64,000 nt of DNA from Thalassobacillus sp043497085 (GCA_043497085.1 JBIEKI010000018.1), one strand, 5' to 3'; counted from the stretch's first letter, positions 43,526 through 52,714 are shown. Notes: a model not told the origin generated them from the sequence alone. Program-made: numbers and translations.

Positions 43526-44746
43526 ATGAAGAAACCTAATATTGTCATCTTAGGTGCAGGTTATGGCGGTATCATGACTGCTGTCAAATTACAAAAAAGC
43601 ATGGGTGTTAATGAGGCGAATATTTCTTTAGTAAATAAACACAGCTATCATTATCAAACTACCTGGCTACATGAAAATGCAGCAGGTACGTTGCATCATG
43701 ATCGCACACGTATCCAGATAAAAGACGTCATTGATACCAGTAAGGTTAATTTCATCCAGGATACTGTTATCTCTATCCAGCCAGATGAAAAAAAGGTAAC
43801 CTTGGAGAACACAACACTCGACTATGATTACCTTGTCATTGGACTAGGTTTTGAAGCAGAGACTTTTGGTATCCCTGGTCTAAAAGAACATGCCTTTGGT
43901 ATTAAAAATATCAATAGCTCCCGACTTATCCGTCAACATATCGAATATAACTTCGCAAAATATAATAATTTAAAGAATCCAGGTGAAGAGCTTCTCAATA
44001 TAGTAGTAGGCGGCGCTGGATTTACCGGTATTGAATTTGTAGGTGAGCTGGCAAATCGTGTGCCTGAACTATGTAAAGAATATGATATTCCGCGTGAAAA
44101 AGTGAGAATCATTAATGTTGAGGCTGCCCCTACAGCACTTCCAGGTTTTGACCCTGCTCTGGTAGAGTACGCGATGAACTCATTAGAATCCCGTGGTGTT
44201 GAATTTAAAATTGGTGCCATGATCAAAGAAGTGACACCGGAAGGTCTCGTGTATGAGAAAGATGAACAACGTGTAGAAATTCCTTCTAATACAGTAGTAT
44301 GGGCTGCCGGCGTACGAGGCAACTCCATTGTGGAAGAGTCTGGTTTCGAAGCGATGCGCGGTCGTGTCAAGGTACGCGAAGACATGCGTACTCCTGATTA
44401 TGATGATGTATTTGTAGTAGGAGATTGTGCCTTGATTATCAACGAAGAAACAGATCGTCCATACCCGCCTACTGCTCAAATGGCCATTCAGCAGGCAGAT
44501 ACAGTTGCTCATAACGTCAAAGTACTGGCTAGAGGTGAAAAAGAGTTAGAACCATTCGAGCCTAACATTCAAGGGACTGTAGCTTCTTTGGGCCATGACG
44601 ATGCGATCGGCGTAGTATTTGATGACAAGAAATTATTCGGCTGGTCTGCTTCCGTAATGAAAAAGGTCATCGATAACCGCTACCTCCTAAAGCTTGGCGG
44701 AATCGGACTCTTGCTTAAAAAAGGAAAGTTCAATATTTTCCGTTAA
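43526..44746 (+). CDS. yumB: Type II NADH dehydrogenase (YumB-like)
   Basis: A membrane-associated, non-pumping NADH:quinone oxidoreductase of 406 residues. FAD motif VILGAGYGGIMTAVKL is at 6-21, NAD motif VVGGAGFTGIEFVGEL near 162, and a C-terminal FAD contact is in VFVVGDCALI near 299. The basic C-terminal tail suits membrane contact. ATG at 43526 follows GGAAGTGA. It is divergent from yumC, as in B. subtilis. Rex control is possible. Confidence 0.93.
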   Translation: MKKPNIVILGAGYGGIMTAVKLQKSMGVNEANISLVNKHSYHYQTTWLHENAAGTLHHDRTRIQIKDVIDTSKVNFIQDTVISIQPDEKKVTLENTTLDYDYLVIGLGFEAETFGIPGLKEHAFGIKNINSSRLIRQHIEYNFAKYNNLKNPGEELLNIVVGGAGFTGIEFVGELANRVPELCKEYDIPREKVRIINVEAAPTALPGFDPALVEYAMNSLESRGVEFKIGAMIKEVTPEGLVYEKDEQRVEIPSNTVVWAAGVRGNSIVEESGFEAMRGRVKVREDMRTPDYDDVFVVGDCALIINEETDRPYPPTAQMAIQQADTVAHNVKVLARGEKELEPFEPNIQGTVASLGHDDAIGVVFDDKKLFGWSASVMKKVIDNRYLLKLGGIGLLLKKGKFNIFR

Positions 44747-44752
44747 TCCAAG

Positions 44753-44782
44753 GCAAAGGCGGTATTCCGCCTTTGCTTTTTT
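44753..44782 (+). terminator. Terminator of the NDH-2 gene
   Basis: Perfect 10-bp stem GCAAAGGCGG / CCGCCTTTGC with a TATT loop, then TTTTTTC. Confidence 0.93.
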
Positions 44783-44885
44783 CTTGAACTCATAATAAAA
44801 TGTAGATTGGAAATCAGCTTGTAAAATCTTTCAGCCTGGGTGGTCGTTAAGATAGCCTTATGTACTTACATAGAGGGGGAGCATT

Positions 44886-45203
44886 TTGGATTTTGTTCAA
44901 TTAGTAATAGGAATAATTTTATACTTTGTGTTGTTTTTTTCGATAGCTTTCATTTTAAACATGTTGTTGAGATCGACATGGTTCATGGCTGCCGTTTATC
45001 CAGTAATTATCTTTCTGATTGTCGATGATTTTTCCATGGGAAAATATTTCACAGACCCTTCCTGGGCATTCCCGAAAGTGCTTGGTATGATTAGCGAATT
45101 GAAACTATTTGATATTTTGATTTTATCCGGTGGCTTCGCAGGTACAATTGCAGCGGGGATTGTTATCCGAATGCTCAGAAAAAGTGGTTATCAAATGTTT
45201 TGA
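44886..45203 (+). CDS. yuiB: YuiB family membrane protein
   Basis: A 105-residue protein with three hydrophobic segments (about 5-27, 32-48, 80-97). The start is TTG at 44886 with GAGGGGGAG upstream; no ATG is available. It lies between NDH-2 and yuiC, as in B. subtilis. Function unknown. Confidence 0.82.
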   Translation: MDFVQLVIGIILYFVLFFSIAFILNMLLRSTWFMAAVYPVIIFLIVDDFSMGKYFTDPSWAFPKVLGMISELKLFDILILSGGFAGTIAAGIVIRMLRKSGYQMF

Positions 45204-45334
45204 TGATTATTCACCTTCTTGCTTATCACAGCAGGGAGGTGTTTTTATATTCGAAGAACTGTCGCTTTTGCTTGTAATCATATGAATAAATTCTGGATTC
45301 ATTGGACATGATGACACCGAGAGAGGTGTTAGCA

Positions 45335-46021
45335 ATGAAATGGAAAAAATGGATATTCAGAGTTGTATTCAATTTATTATTTGTGGGGGCCTTGTATACA
45401 ACGGCTACGAACATATCCAATGTCTCAGCTAGTGATTTGAAATTATGGTTTACTGAAAAACATCAAATGGTCTCATTAGAAAGCAATATGCTGGATCATA
45501 GAAATACTGCGTTAAATGAAAAATCTTTGAAACACAAACTTCCAGATCAACAGTATATAAGCAATGCATCTACTGGAATGCCGAAAACCCTTGAGGATAC
45601 AGTAGACCTGGAAAAATATCCAAGTACCACTGTAGTAGCTACTGGTTACACGGCAGGAGTAGAATCTACAGGTAAAAATCCGGACCATCCTGGTTATGGT
45701 ATCACTTATTCTGGCATTAAAGTGAAAAGAGATTTATATTCTACGATTGCTGCTGATTTGGATGTGTTTCCTATAGGCACGATTTTGTTTATACCTGGAT
45801 ATGGTTATGGTGTTGTGGCTGATAAAGGCTCTGCGATCAAAGGAAATAAAATTGACCTTTATTACAACACTGTCGATGATGTTTATAATCAGTGGGGAAA
45901 ACAGACAGTCGATGTATATGTGATTGAAGAAGGAGACGGAACATTGACAGAAGAACAATTTCACGATTGGAATAATGATGAAGCATTACAAGTTTTCAGA
46001 GAAGATATACTGAAAAATTAA
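45335..46021 (+). CDS. yuiC: YuiC, 3D-domain lytic transglycosylase-like protein
   Basis: A 228-residue exported protein. An N-terminal hydrophobic segment (about 6-24) is a signal or anchor. The C-terminal 3D (Asp-Asp-Asp, MltA-related) domain shows ATGYTAGVESTGKNPDHPGYG, then VADKGSAIKGNKIDLYY with key Asp residues. B. subtilis YuiC (Sps) is a stationary-phase muralytic enzyme acting during sporulation. ATG at 45335 follows GAGAGGTG. The Asp set appears intact. Confidence 0.87.
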   Translation: MKWKKWIFRVVFNLLFVGALYTTATNISNVSASDLKLWFTEKHQMVSLESNMLDHRNTALNEKSLKHKLPDQQYISNASTGMPKTLEDTVDLEKYPSTTVVATGYTAGVESTGKNPDHPGYGITYSGIKVKRDLYSTIAADLDVFPIGTILFIPGYGYGVVADKGSAIKGNKIDLYYNTVDDVYNQWGKQTVDVYVIEEGDGTLTEEQFHDWNNDEALQVFREDILKN

Positions 46022-46023
46022 GT

Positions 46024-46065
46024 AAAAGCCCGTCTGTATGTGCGGATACAGACGGGCAATTTTTA
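46024..46065. terminator. Bidirectional terminator between yuiC and yuiD
   Basis: 12-bp perfect stem GCCCGTCTGTAT / ATACAGACGGGC, followed by AATTTTTATT on the right and, on the other strand, TTTTACT. Confidence 0.9.
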
Positions 46066-46542
46066 TTAGATAATAGTGTAGTATAAAATAATACTCAGCA
46101 AAATTCCGGTAAGGCCGCCGAAAAACACCTCAATTGGCTGATGACCAAGCAGTTCCCTCAGTTCTTCCCGTTTTTCGAATTCCTGCTTTTTATTCCATAT
46201 TTTCGCTTCGTCAACAAATCGTTGAAAATCGCTCATCAATAAATTCAATACAATAGCCTGTTCACCGGTTTGTCTTCGAACGCCAGTCGAGTCGAACATG
46301 ACTATAATACTAAAAACAGCGGCTACCCCGAATATAGAGGAATCGAAACCTTCTTGTAACCCCACAGCTGTCGCTAATGCTGTCACTGCTGCAGAGTGGC
46401 TGCTGGGCATACCGCCTGTACTGAAAGCAAGTCCGGGGTTGAAATGTCTTGTAGCAATCATGCGGATGGGAACTTTGACACCCTGTGCGAATAAAATCGC
46501 TATGATAGCAGCCCATAATGGGAAGTTATAAAACAACTCCAT
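46066..46542 (-). CDS. yuiD: DUF212 divergent PAP2-family protein YuiD
   Basis: A 158-residue membrane protein with about four segments. The divergent PAP2 motif GGMPSSHSAAVTALATAVG is near 43-61, and a C-terminal GHQPIEVFFGGLTGIL holds the last His. It is likely an acid phosphatase/vanadium haloperoxidase-type lipid phosphatase, but not tested. ATG at 46542 follows AAAGGATGA. Confidence 0.88.
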   Translation of the reverse strand: MELFYNFPLWAAIIAILFAQGVKVPIRMIATRHFNPGLAFSTGGMPSSHSAAVTALATAVGLQEGFDSSIFGVAAVFSIIVMFDSTGVRRQTGEQAIVLNLLMSDFQRFVDEAKIWNKKQEFEKREELRELLGHQPIEVFFGGLTGILLSIILYYTII

Positions 46543-46642
46543 ATTATCCAGTCATCCTTTCCAGCTTGTAAGACTATAAATTTTAATGTTCCCTTTGATA
46601 TGATAGATGTAACATGAATTTTACAACCAATGGAGGCCGGCC

Positions 46643-47020
46643 ATGTGCATTTCCTATCCAATGGCTTACTATGAGTTTTTCATCTCCTTCAATGAAGGGG
46701 ATTATTATACGTGCCATGATCTGTTGGAAGATATTTGGCTGACAGATCGCAGTAATCTTTTCATTAAAGGAATGCTTCACTTTTGTGTAGCACTATATCA
46801 CTATAGTTATGGCAATTTGAAAGGTTCAAGGTCTATGCTCCTGACGGCCCGCCAATATCTGTCACGATATGATGGTATCCACTGGGGGATAGCGATAAAT
46901 GAGGTGATTTCTTATATAGATGATTGCTTGACTATTATATCACAACTTCCAATAGAAGATGCCCGTGATGAATGGTCTTCGCTTCCCTGTTTACCGCAGT
47001 TCTATTTGTATCTGGAGTAA
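46643..47020 (+). CDS. DUF309 protein
   Basis: A 125-residue helical protein with the DUF309 pattern FNEGDYYTCHDLLEDIWL (residues 12-29) and LHFCVALYHYSYGNLKGS. Function unknown; His and acidic residues of the pattern are conserved. ATG follows TGGAGGCC. It lies 52 bp upstream of pepA. Confidence 0.82.
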   Translation: MCISYPMAYYEFFISFNEGDYYTCHDLLEDIWLTDRSNLFIKGMLHFCVALYHYSYGNLKGSRSMLLTARQYLSRYDGIHWGIAINEVISYIDDCLTIISQLPIEDARDEWSSLPCLPQFYLYLE

Positions 47021-47072
47021 TAAAAAAGAGAAAGAACAATTCATGTATACTATTATTTGGAGGTGCTGTACA

Positions 47073-48557
47073 ATGTTCAAAGTCCGTAAATCTTTATTGG
47101 AGCAAGACGAGGCATTGGTAGTAGGGTTGTTTCATGAAAATAAAAACCAGCAGCCGATTTATCAGATGCTCAATGACAAGTTTGATGAAAACCTGGATAC
47201 ATACGTAAAAAGCAATGATATTTCTAATCATTATAAAGCCGTGTCCAAAATTCTTACTTATGGAAAGGTGCCAGCCAAACGTGTTTACTTTCTTGGGCTT
47301 GGTAAAAAGAAAGAATTGACAAAGCTCAAATTGAAGAAAGCCTTCGGTAGTTTATTCCAGCAACTACAAAAGGATGGACTTACTCAGGCGGCAATAGCTT
47401 ATGACAGCTTTTATCTCGAACAGATGCAGGATGGCGAGACAGCGGAAATTCTGGCAGAGGCTATGGTAATGGCCACCTACCATTTTTCCCATTATAAAAC
47501 CAGCAATTATCGATCGGAAAAAGTGATTGATGATTTGACGTTAATAACGGAACAGGAAGAAGATGGATTATTGCATTCACTTGCAGTGGGGGAAGCTTTC
47601 GGCGAAGGGGCCAACACCGCACGATATTTGGTACACTTACCTGCCAATTTATTAACTTCCAGTGATATGGCTGAGTTTGCCCTTACACTTGCTGACGAGC
47701 ATGGATTTGAAGCAGAAATTCTCGAAAAAGAAGAGATGCAGCGGTTAGGTATGGGAGCATTGCTCGCCGTTAACCAAGGTTCAAAAGAGCCACCTAAAAT
47801 GATTGTGTTGAAATACCAGGGGCTCTCTGAATGGAAGAATGTTGTGGGACTGGTAGGAAAGGGAATAACATACGATACAGGAGGCTACTCGATTAAGTCC
47901 AAGACCGGTATGCCAGGTATGAAAGGGGATATGGGTGGCGCTGCAGCTGTTTTAGGAGCTATGGATACGATAGGAAGATTGAAACCTTCAAAAAATGTAG
48001 TGGCAGTTATTCCATCAACAGACAATATGATTTCCGGCAGCGCATTTAAGCCGGATGATGTCATCACGTCCTTAAGCGGAAAAACGATAGAGGTGCTGAA
48101 TACGGATGCAGAAGGAAGGCTGGCATTAGCGGATGGTATCACTTATGCTAAACATCATCGTGCGGTTAAGTTGATTGATGTTGCTACATTGACGGGCGGC
48201 ATGGTTACAGCGCTCGGCGAATGGATGACAGGAGCGATGACCAACAACCAGGAATTTTATAACCAGGTGACACATGCTGCAGATAAAGCGGGAGAGCCGA
48301 TGTGGCTATTGCCTTATAATGAAGATTACCAGGCACAAGTAAGATCCAGCAGTGTAGCAGACCTCAATAATTCACCAACAAGAAAAGCGCATCCGATCAT
48401 GGGAGGAGCTTTCGTAGCTGAATTTGCTGAGGATACGCCTTGGGTGCATATTGACATTGCTGGTACTTCAGTAGCTGAGTCTGAGCATGATCTTGGGCCA
48501 AAAGGACCCACGGGAGTGATGGCAAGGACACTGGCTAATTTTATAGTATCTGATTAA
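47073..48557 (+). CDS. pepA: Leucyl aminopeptidase PepA (M17, YuiE)
   Basis: A 494-residue cytosolic M17 aminopeptidase with two metals. The metal/catalytic motifs are VGKGITYDTGGYSIK near 265-279 and NTDAEGRLALADG near 342-354. The first 160 residues form the macro-like N-domain. ATG at 47073 has TTGGAGGTG upstream; the frame extends 38 codons back over the DUF309 gene, in a different frame. Its role is peptide turnover. Confidence 0.95.
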   Translation: MFKVRKSLLEQDEALVVGLFHENKNQQPIYQMLNDKFDENLDTYVKSNDISNHYKAVSKILTYGKVPAKRVYFLGLGKKKELTKLKLKKAFGSLFQQLQKDGLTQAAIAYDSFYLEQMQDGETAEILAEAMVMATYHFSHYKTSNYRSEKVIDDLTLITEQEEDGLLHSLAVGEAFGEGANTARYLVHLPANLLTSSDMAEFALTLADEHGFEAEILEKEEMQRLGMGALLAVNQGSKEPPKMIVLKYQGLSEWKNVVGLVGKGITYDTGGYSIKSKTGMPGMKGDMGGAAAVLGAMDTIGRLKPSKNVVAVIPSTDNMISGSAFKPDDVITSLSGKTIEVLNTDAEGRLALADGITYAKHHRAVKLIDVATLTGGMVTALGEWMTGAMTNNQEFYNQVTHAADKAGEPMWLLPYNEDYQAQVRSSSVADLNNSPTRKAHPIMGGAFVAEFAEDTPWVHIDIAGTSVAESEHDLGPKGPTGVMARTLANFIVSD

Positions 48558-48597
48558 AAAAAGGTTTGGTTCCTATAGGAGCCAAACCTTTTTAAAT
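48558..48597. terminator. Bidirectional terminator between pepA and deoD
   Basis: 14-bp stem AAAGGTTTGGTTCC / GGAGCCAAACCTTT with a TATA loop. A run on the left, T run on the right. Confidence 0.93.
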
Positions 48598-49308
48598 TTA
48601 AGACTTAATGGCAGCTTCTAAAGCTACTTCGATCATGTCGTTGAAGGTAGTCTGTCTTTCCTCAGCAGAAGTTTCTTCACCAGTCAAAATGTGGTCACTG
48701 ACAGTCAGTACAGACAGTGCCTGGCGGTTGTATTTAGCTGCCAGCGTGTAAAGGGCAGTTGTTTCCATTTCTACCCCAAGTACATTGTAGTCAGCTAATT
48801 GATTGAAAAGATCCATAGCATTATCACGATAGAAACTGTCACTTGTAAAAACATTTCCTACCCGAAGTTTCAAACCTTTTTCTTCACCAGTATCATAAGC
48901 ATTTTTCAATAGTGTGAAATCAGCTGTTGGAGCATAGTCGATGCCGCCGAATACCATGCGATTCATTTGAGAATCTGTGGAAGAAGTCGATGCCAGGATG
49001 ACATCACGCACCTTGACGTCTTTTTGGAGTGCTCCACATGTCCCGACACGGATCAGTTTCTTCACACCATAACTTTCCATTAATTCATTAATGTAAATGG
49101 AAATCGAAGGTACGCCCATCCCTGTTCCTTGCACAGAGATCCTTTCTCCTTTATAGGTACCTGTATAACCATACATGCCGCGGACTTCATTATAACAGAC
49201 CGCATCTTCTAAGAAATTTTCAGCTATATATTTTGCTCGTAAAGGATCGCCAGGAAGCAGAATCGTTTCGGCAATATCTCCTTGATTTGCGCCAATATGT
49301 ACACTCAT
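48598..49308 (-). CDS. deoD: Purine nucleoside phosphorylase DeoD
   Basis: A 236-residue hexameric-type PNP that cleaves purine nucleosides with phosphate. Conserved are GDPLRAKYIAE near 24, the phosphate-site RVGTCGAL near 87 and the nucleoside-site GVEMETTALY near 178, with Asp204-type in SDHILTGE. Start ATG at 49308 has GGAGG nine bases upstream; the frame extends 29 codons further without a ribosome site. It is transcribed alone. Confidence 0.95.
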   Translation of the reverse strand: MSVHIGANQGDIAETILLPGDPLRAKYIAENFLEDAVCYNEVRGMYGYTGTYKGERISVQGTGMGVPSISIYINELMESYGVKKLIRVGTCGALQKDVKVRDVILASTSSTDSQMNRMVFGGIDYAPTADFTLLKNAYDTGEEKGLKLRVGNVFTSDSFYRDNAMDLFNQLADYNVLGVEMETTALYTLAAKYNRQALSVLTVSDHILTGEETSAEERQTTFNDMIEVALEAAIKS

Positions 49309-49424
49309 TTCATAACCTCCATCGTTCGTATTGTATTCGTACAAATCCAAGTTATCATAGTACCTTACCAAAAACAAACTTAGCGCCTTCAACAAGTGTC
49401 ATGACAACATTTTGTCGCATTTTA

Positions 49425-49442
49425 TGAATCAATATTCATTCA
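49425..49442. promoter_or_regulatory. FadR-like box between deoD and a small gene
   Basis: TGAATCAATATTCATTCA matches the FadR consensus TGAATGAMTANTCATTCA at 17 of 18 positions (C for G at position 6). It lies 84 bp upstream of the small plus-strand gene and 117 bp upstream of deoD. Not previously expected for either. Confidence 0.5.
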
Positions 49443-49525
49443 CATAACTTTCAAAAAAATCTTTCATTTACTATGCTGAAAGCGTTTGAAAAAAGGTAAA
49501 ATAGAAATATAAGGAGGGGGTTGTG

Positions 49526-49747
49526 ATGCAAGGCAATTCTACTGTCGCTATCCAAGGCTGGCTGAGCGGATTGGAAGCAGAAAAGCAAGCCCTGTTAACA
49601 GAAATGGATGTAGAAATGTATGGACTGCCAGATGGAAGTAAACAAGAAGAATGGTTGGCAGAGCAGCATAGAAAGCTGGAACAAATAGAAGCATTGATTT
49701 TTGCTACTCAAGCGAATTTAAGCCTTTGTCGCCGGAAAGTCCGTTGA
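49526..49747 (+). CDS. Small acidic helical protein of unknown function
   Basis: A 73-residue helical protein with WLSGLEAEKQALLTEM and EEWLAEQHRKLEQIEALIF, a possible coiled coil, and a basic end LCRRKVR. AAGGAGGGGG lies upstream, eight bases from the ATG at 49526. Its terminator overlaps the stop codon, and a MITE-like element begins 19 bp after the stop. I do not recognise the family. A FadR-like site lies upstream. Confidence 0.7.
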   Translation: MQGNSTVAIQGWLSGLEAEKQALLTEMDVEMYGLPDGSKQEEWLAEQHRKLEQIEALIFATQANLSLCRRKVR

Positions 49748-49763
49748 CACGGGCTTTTTTCTT
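49736..49763 (+). terminator. Terminator overlapping the stop of the small gene
   Basis: AAAGTCCGT / ACGGGCTTT (49736-49744, 49749-49757) followed by TTTC TTTT. MITE copy 2 begins within three bases of the T tract. Confidence 0.8.
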
Positions 49764-49765
49764 TT

Positions 49766-50336
49766 GTCTCTGTTAAATCTCAATTTTGATCTTACAGTTA
49801 AGCTCCCTTTACTTGAAGACTCAGTTTCGAGACTTTAGTTTGCGATTATGGTGGCTGGGAAAACGGATCGCTTTCCGTGGGCGTGTGGTGAGCTTCCTCA
49901 GGCTTCGCCTTGCGGGATCTCACCGATCATGTTTATCCCACAGGAGTCTCACCGTTTTCCCAGCCACCATACGATTGTAAGATTCTCGAAACTCCTGTTA
50001 AGAATGGCATGCTTTTGAAGCAATAAGAAAGATCAATCTCTATTGTAATTGTATTCTCCTAATAGGGTAAGTAAATTCAAAGTGATTTCGATAATCTTAT
50101 GTGGTAAGGGGCGTGGGGGAAGGGTGAGACTCCTGCGGGAAAGGATAGACTGGCAAGACCCCACAGAGCTTTAGCTCGAGGAGGCTTGCCGGCTCCCCCG
50201 CGGAAAGCGAATCCTTCCCCACCGCCCCTCATCCCTCCCAATAGCTCGAAATCAAGTCTTCGACTTTCCGGCCCTTTAATGGAATAGACATTTATGAAAT
50301 TTAAATAACGATAGAATCGTCCATTTTTAGAAAGGA
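49766..50336. mobile_element. MITE-like composite palindromic element, copy 2
   Basis: About 571 bp. The left end GTCTCTGTTAAATC matches copy 3 (GGCTCTATTAAATC) at 12 of 14. Inner repeats lie at 49815-49832 and 50245-50261. The first palindrome has a perfect 19-bp inverted repeat, ATGGTGGCTGGGAAAACGG (49848-49866) with 49952-49970. The second palindrome spans about 50106-50230. The right end is decayed (estimated near 50336 from the lengths of the other copies), and no clear target duplication remains. It fills most of the gap from the small gene to khtT; no ORF is credible in it. Confidence 0.7.
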
Positions 50337-50448
50337 TAATAACATACTCAGTGATTATATTATATAATACAAAAAAAGTGTTAATATGGAGGTACTGTTT
50401 ATATAAACCACTGAACGTATAGCGATTGACAAGGAGGAATAGTCAAGG

Positions 50449-50937
50449 ATGAACATTTCAGTTTCAAAACTTCCAGGTATCGGACAGAAAATCTCTCTGA
50501 AAACCGGAGAAGACAGCATGCTCGTTTTGATTGTCCACCATACGGGTAAGCGTGAATTATATTTTTTTGATGATAAAGATAATGAGGAAGCAGATTTTGC
50601 CATGGATCTAACACCAGATGAAACCAGAGAATTAGGGGCTCAACTGCTTGGTGCGACCTACCAGCCTGTTGATGCTGACAAACTGAAGGTTTTTCAAAAT
50701 CAAATTGTCATTGACTGGGTAGAATTGAAAAGTAATGCCTCAATTGCCGGTAAAACTATTGAAGAATCAGAAATCAGAAACAAGACTGGTGCAACCATTA
50801 TCGGTATTGTACAGGGGGATGAAACCATAGCGATTCCTGAGGCAGATACTACATTGGAACCAGGGAATGTATTGATGATTATTGGAAAGCAAGACCAAAT
50901 AGAAAGTTTGGCTGCATTATGTAGAGGCGAGGAATAA
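50449..50937 (+). CDS. khtT: K+/H+ antiporter regulatory subunit KhtT
   Basis: A 162-residue cytosolic protein with an N-terminal RCK-like part and a C-terminal TrkA_C (RCK_C) domain (about 73-158, ending GNVLMIIGKQDQIESL). In B. subtilis KhtT gates the antiporter and binds c-di-AMP. ATG at 50449 lies 12 bases from AAGGAGGA, rather long. The stop TAA overlaps no gene, and khtU starts one base later. Confidence 0.9.
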   Translation: MNISVSKLPGIGQKISLKTGEDSMLVLIVHHTGKRELYFFDDKDNEEADFAMDLTPDETRELGAQLLGATYQPVDADKLKVFQNQIVIDWVELKSNASIAGKTIEESEIRNKTGATIIGIVQGDETIAIPEADTTLEPGNVLMIIGKQDQIESLAALCRGEE

Positions 50938-50938
50938 T

Positions 50939-52120
50939 ATGGTGGGTCATGAATTCCCCTCATTGTTAGGAGCTGGATTGATCCTCCTCTTCATTTTTTA
51001 TTTAGGTTACTTGAGTTTAAAAATCAAATTTCCGAATGTAATTCTATATATTCTTTTGGGAATTGTACTGGCAGATGTGGTCAGTGATAATGAATTATTG
51101 CATTTTGCAAGTGAAATTGGAATCGTATTATTATTCTTTTTATTAGGGTTGGAGTTCAGTGTCAAGCGTCTTGGAGGTATTGCTAAGAAGATATGGCCCG
51201 CAGGATTTTTAGATGTTTTTCTTAGTATGGGGGTTGCCATGGTGCTGGCCATGGGCTTCGGAATAGACTTGTTCAATGCATTTCTAATTGGAGCGGTTAC
51301 ATATGCCACCAGTTCCTCTATCACTGCGAAGTTATTAGATGATAAGGGACGAATGGCGAATACTGAGACGGAATTCATCCTGGCTTTGTTGATTTTCGAG
51401 GATTTAGTCGCGCCAATTGCGATAGCTATCCTGATAGGGATAAGTTCAGGAGATAGTTTTACAGTGATGGATTCGCTGATTCTGGTCGGAAAGATTATTG
51501 GTTTGACGATAGGAGCGATTCTCCTGGGTAAGACGCTTTTCAAGAACTTTGGAAAATTTCTTGAAAAGATTGATGATGAAGACTTCAAGATTGCATTATT
51601 GGTAGGAATTGCACTTTCCTATGGAGGACTTGCATTATATCTTGGACTTTCTGAAGTGCTGGGGGCATTCTTAGCAGGGATGATGCTGGCGGAAATTGGT
51701 AATATAGAACGGGTACAACAAACCATAGTACCAGTGAGGGAATTACTGCTGCCTACTTTCTTCGTCTATTTCGGTACTTCCATCGAATTTGGAGATGGTA
51801 TACCATTTCCATTGCTATTAGTTGTGTTGGTTCTTTGGTCTGTAATTGCTAAAGTTATAGTGGGTATACTTGGCGGCAAGATGTTCGGTCTCTCGAAAAG
51901 ATCATCATTACGGGCTGGACTGTCGTTGTGTGCAAGAGGAGAATTCTCTGTAGTCATTGCTACTATTGCGAGTGGAAGTATCAAGATATTCAGTGGTATA
52001 TATATTGTAATTGCCGCTTTTCTTGGGATGGCTTTATTCGACTTTGCACCGAAGCTCACCAATCGTATCTACGGAAAACCACAAAAAAAGAAAAAGAATT
52101 TAAAAGTACCTGGAAACTGA
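50939..52120 (+). CDS. khtU: K+/H+ antiporter membrane subunit KhtU
   Basis: A 393-residue CPA2 antiporter with 12 or so membrane segments, starting AGLILLFIFYLGYLSLKI. Conserved are LLFFLLGLEFSVKRLG near 63, EFILALLIFEDLVAPIA near 142 and AGLSLCARGEFSVV near 325. It exports K+ (or NH4+) for H+, useful at high K+ or alkaline pH. The C-terminus ends without an RCK domain, since regulation comes from KhtT. ATG has GGCGAGGAA upstream. Confidence 0.92.
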   Translation: MVGHEFPSLLGAGLILLFIFYLGYLSLKIKFPNVILYILLGIVLADVVSDNELLHFASEIGIVLLFFLLGLEFSVKRLGGIAKKIWPAGFLDVFLSMGVAMVLAMGFGIDLFNAFLIGAVTYATSSSITAKLLDDKGRMANTETEFILALLIFEDLVAPIAIAILIGISSGDSFTVMDSLILVGKIIGLTIGAILLGKTLFKNFGKFLEKIDDEDFKIALLVGIALSYGGLALYLGLSEVLGAFLAGMMLAEIGNIERVQQTIVPVRELLLPTFFVYFGTSIEFGDGIPFPLLLVVLVLWSVIAKVIVGILGGKMFGLSKRSSLRAGLSLCARGEFSVVIATIASGSIKIFSGIYIVIAAFLGMALFDFAPKLTNRIYGKPQKKKKNLKVPGN

Positions 52121-52121
52121 T

Positions 52122-52158
52122 AGAAGCTGCCCAGACTCGGCCAGGCAGCTTCTTTTTA
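52122..52158 (+). terminator. Terminator of khtTU
   Basis: Perfect 10-bp stem AGAAGCTGCC / GGCAGCTTCT (52122-52131, 52144-52153), then TTTTTA. Confidence 0.93.
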
Positions 52159-52227
52159 TAATTAGTTATATTACATTATATCGTAAAAATTTTTTGGTGC
52201 GTGTAAAAATAACAACATTAACCGAAC

Positions 52228-52611
52228 CTAATTATTAAAATAGGATTTTTCCAGTGAAACTACCTGGTCGAATGCTTTTTGATTGAAATCTGATTCTTTC
52301 CGATTCAATCGTTCTTTAAGCTTATCAACAGCTTGTCTCAAAGATTGCTCGTACTCAGGAATTTCTCCTTCAAATGCTTTGACAGCAGACTTAGAAATGT
52401 TAGCTTTTTCATGGTGACTTAATGCTTTACGTTCATGGAAGAATACATCTTCTGTCTTCCCGGGGTTATGGAGATCACCTTGCATTGGGTGTTTTTCTAC
52501 TGCCAGCACTTCTACTAAGTAAAATTGGTTACGATCTTCTATTATTTTACCGATATAACTGCCGGATTTATAATGGGCGATAACAGAATCGCCGATATTC
52601 AGTTCTGACAT
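52228..52611 (-). CDS. kapB: Kinase-associated protein B KapB
   Basis: A 126-residue protein of the KapB family, a factor in B. subtilis needed for KinB kinase activity in the sporulation phosphorelay. Family features are YIGKIIE, HPMQGDLHNPGKTEDVFFHERKALSH and an amphipathic C-terminal helix. The start is ATG at 52611 with AAAGGAGG upstream; the frame continues 73 codons upstream but overlaps the divergent small gene and has no support. It lies near patB as in B. subtilis. Confidence 0.9.
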   Translation of the reverse strand: MSELNIGDSVIAHYKSGSYIGKIIEDRNQFYLVEVLAVEKHPMQGDLHNPGKTEDVFFHERKALSHHEKANISKSAVKAFEGEIPEYEQSLRQAVDKLKERLNRKESDFNQKAFDQVVSLEKSYFNN

Positions 52612-52714
52612 GGCAATACCTCCTTTTCCCTCATTGTAACAAATATTAAATGTATTTATATTTAAGACGATTGAAAAATTTGATATACTTACCATGTAAC
52701 TTGATAAGGAAGTG

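Noticed and set aside
49786..49980. 64-codon open frame in MITE copy 2
   Set aside because: It reads through the first palindrome and has no ribosome site.
50340..50448. Possible c-di-AMP (ydaO) riboswitch before khtTU
   Set aside because: The leader is too short and has no conserved ydaO core; control probably acts on KhtT protein.
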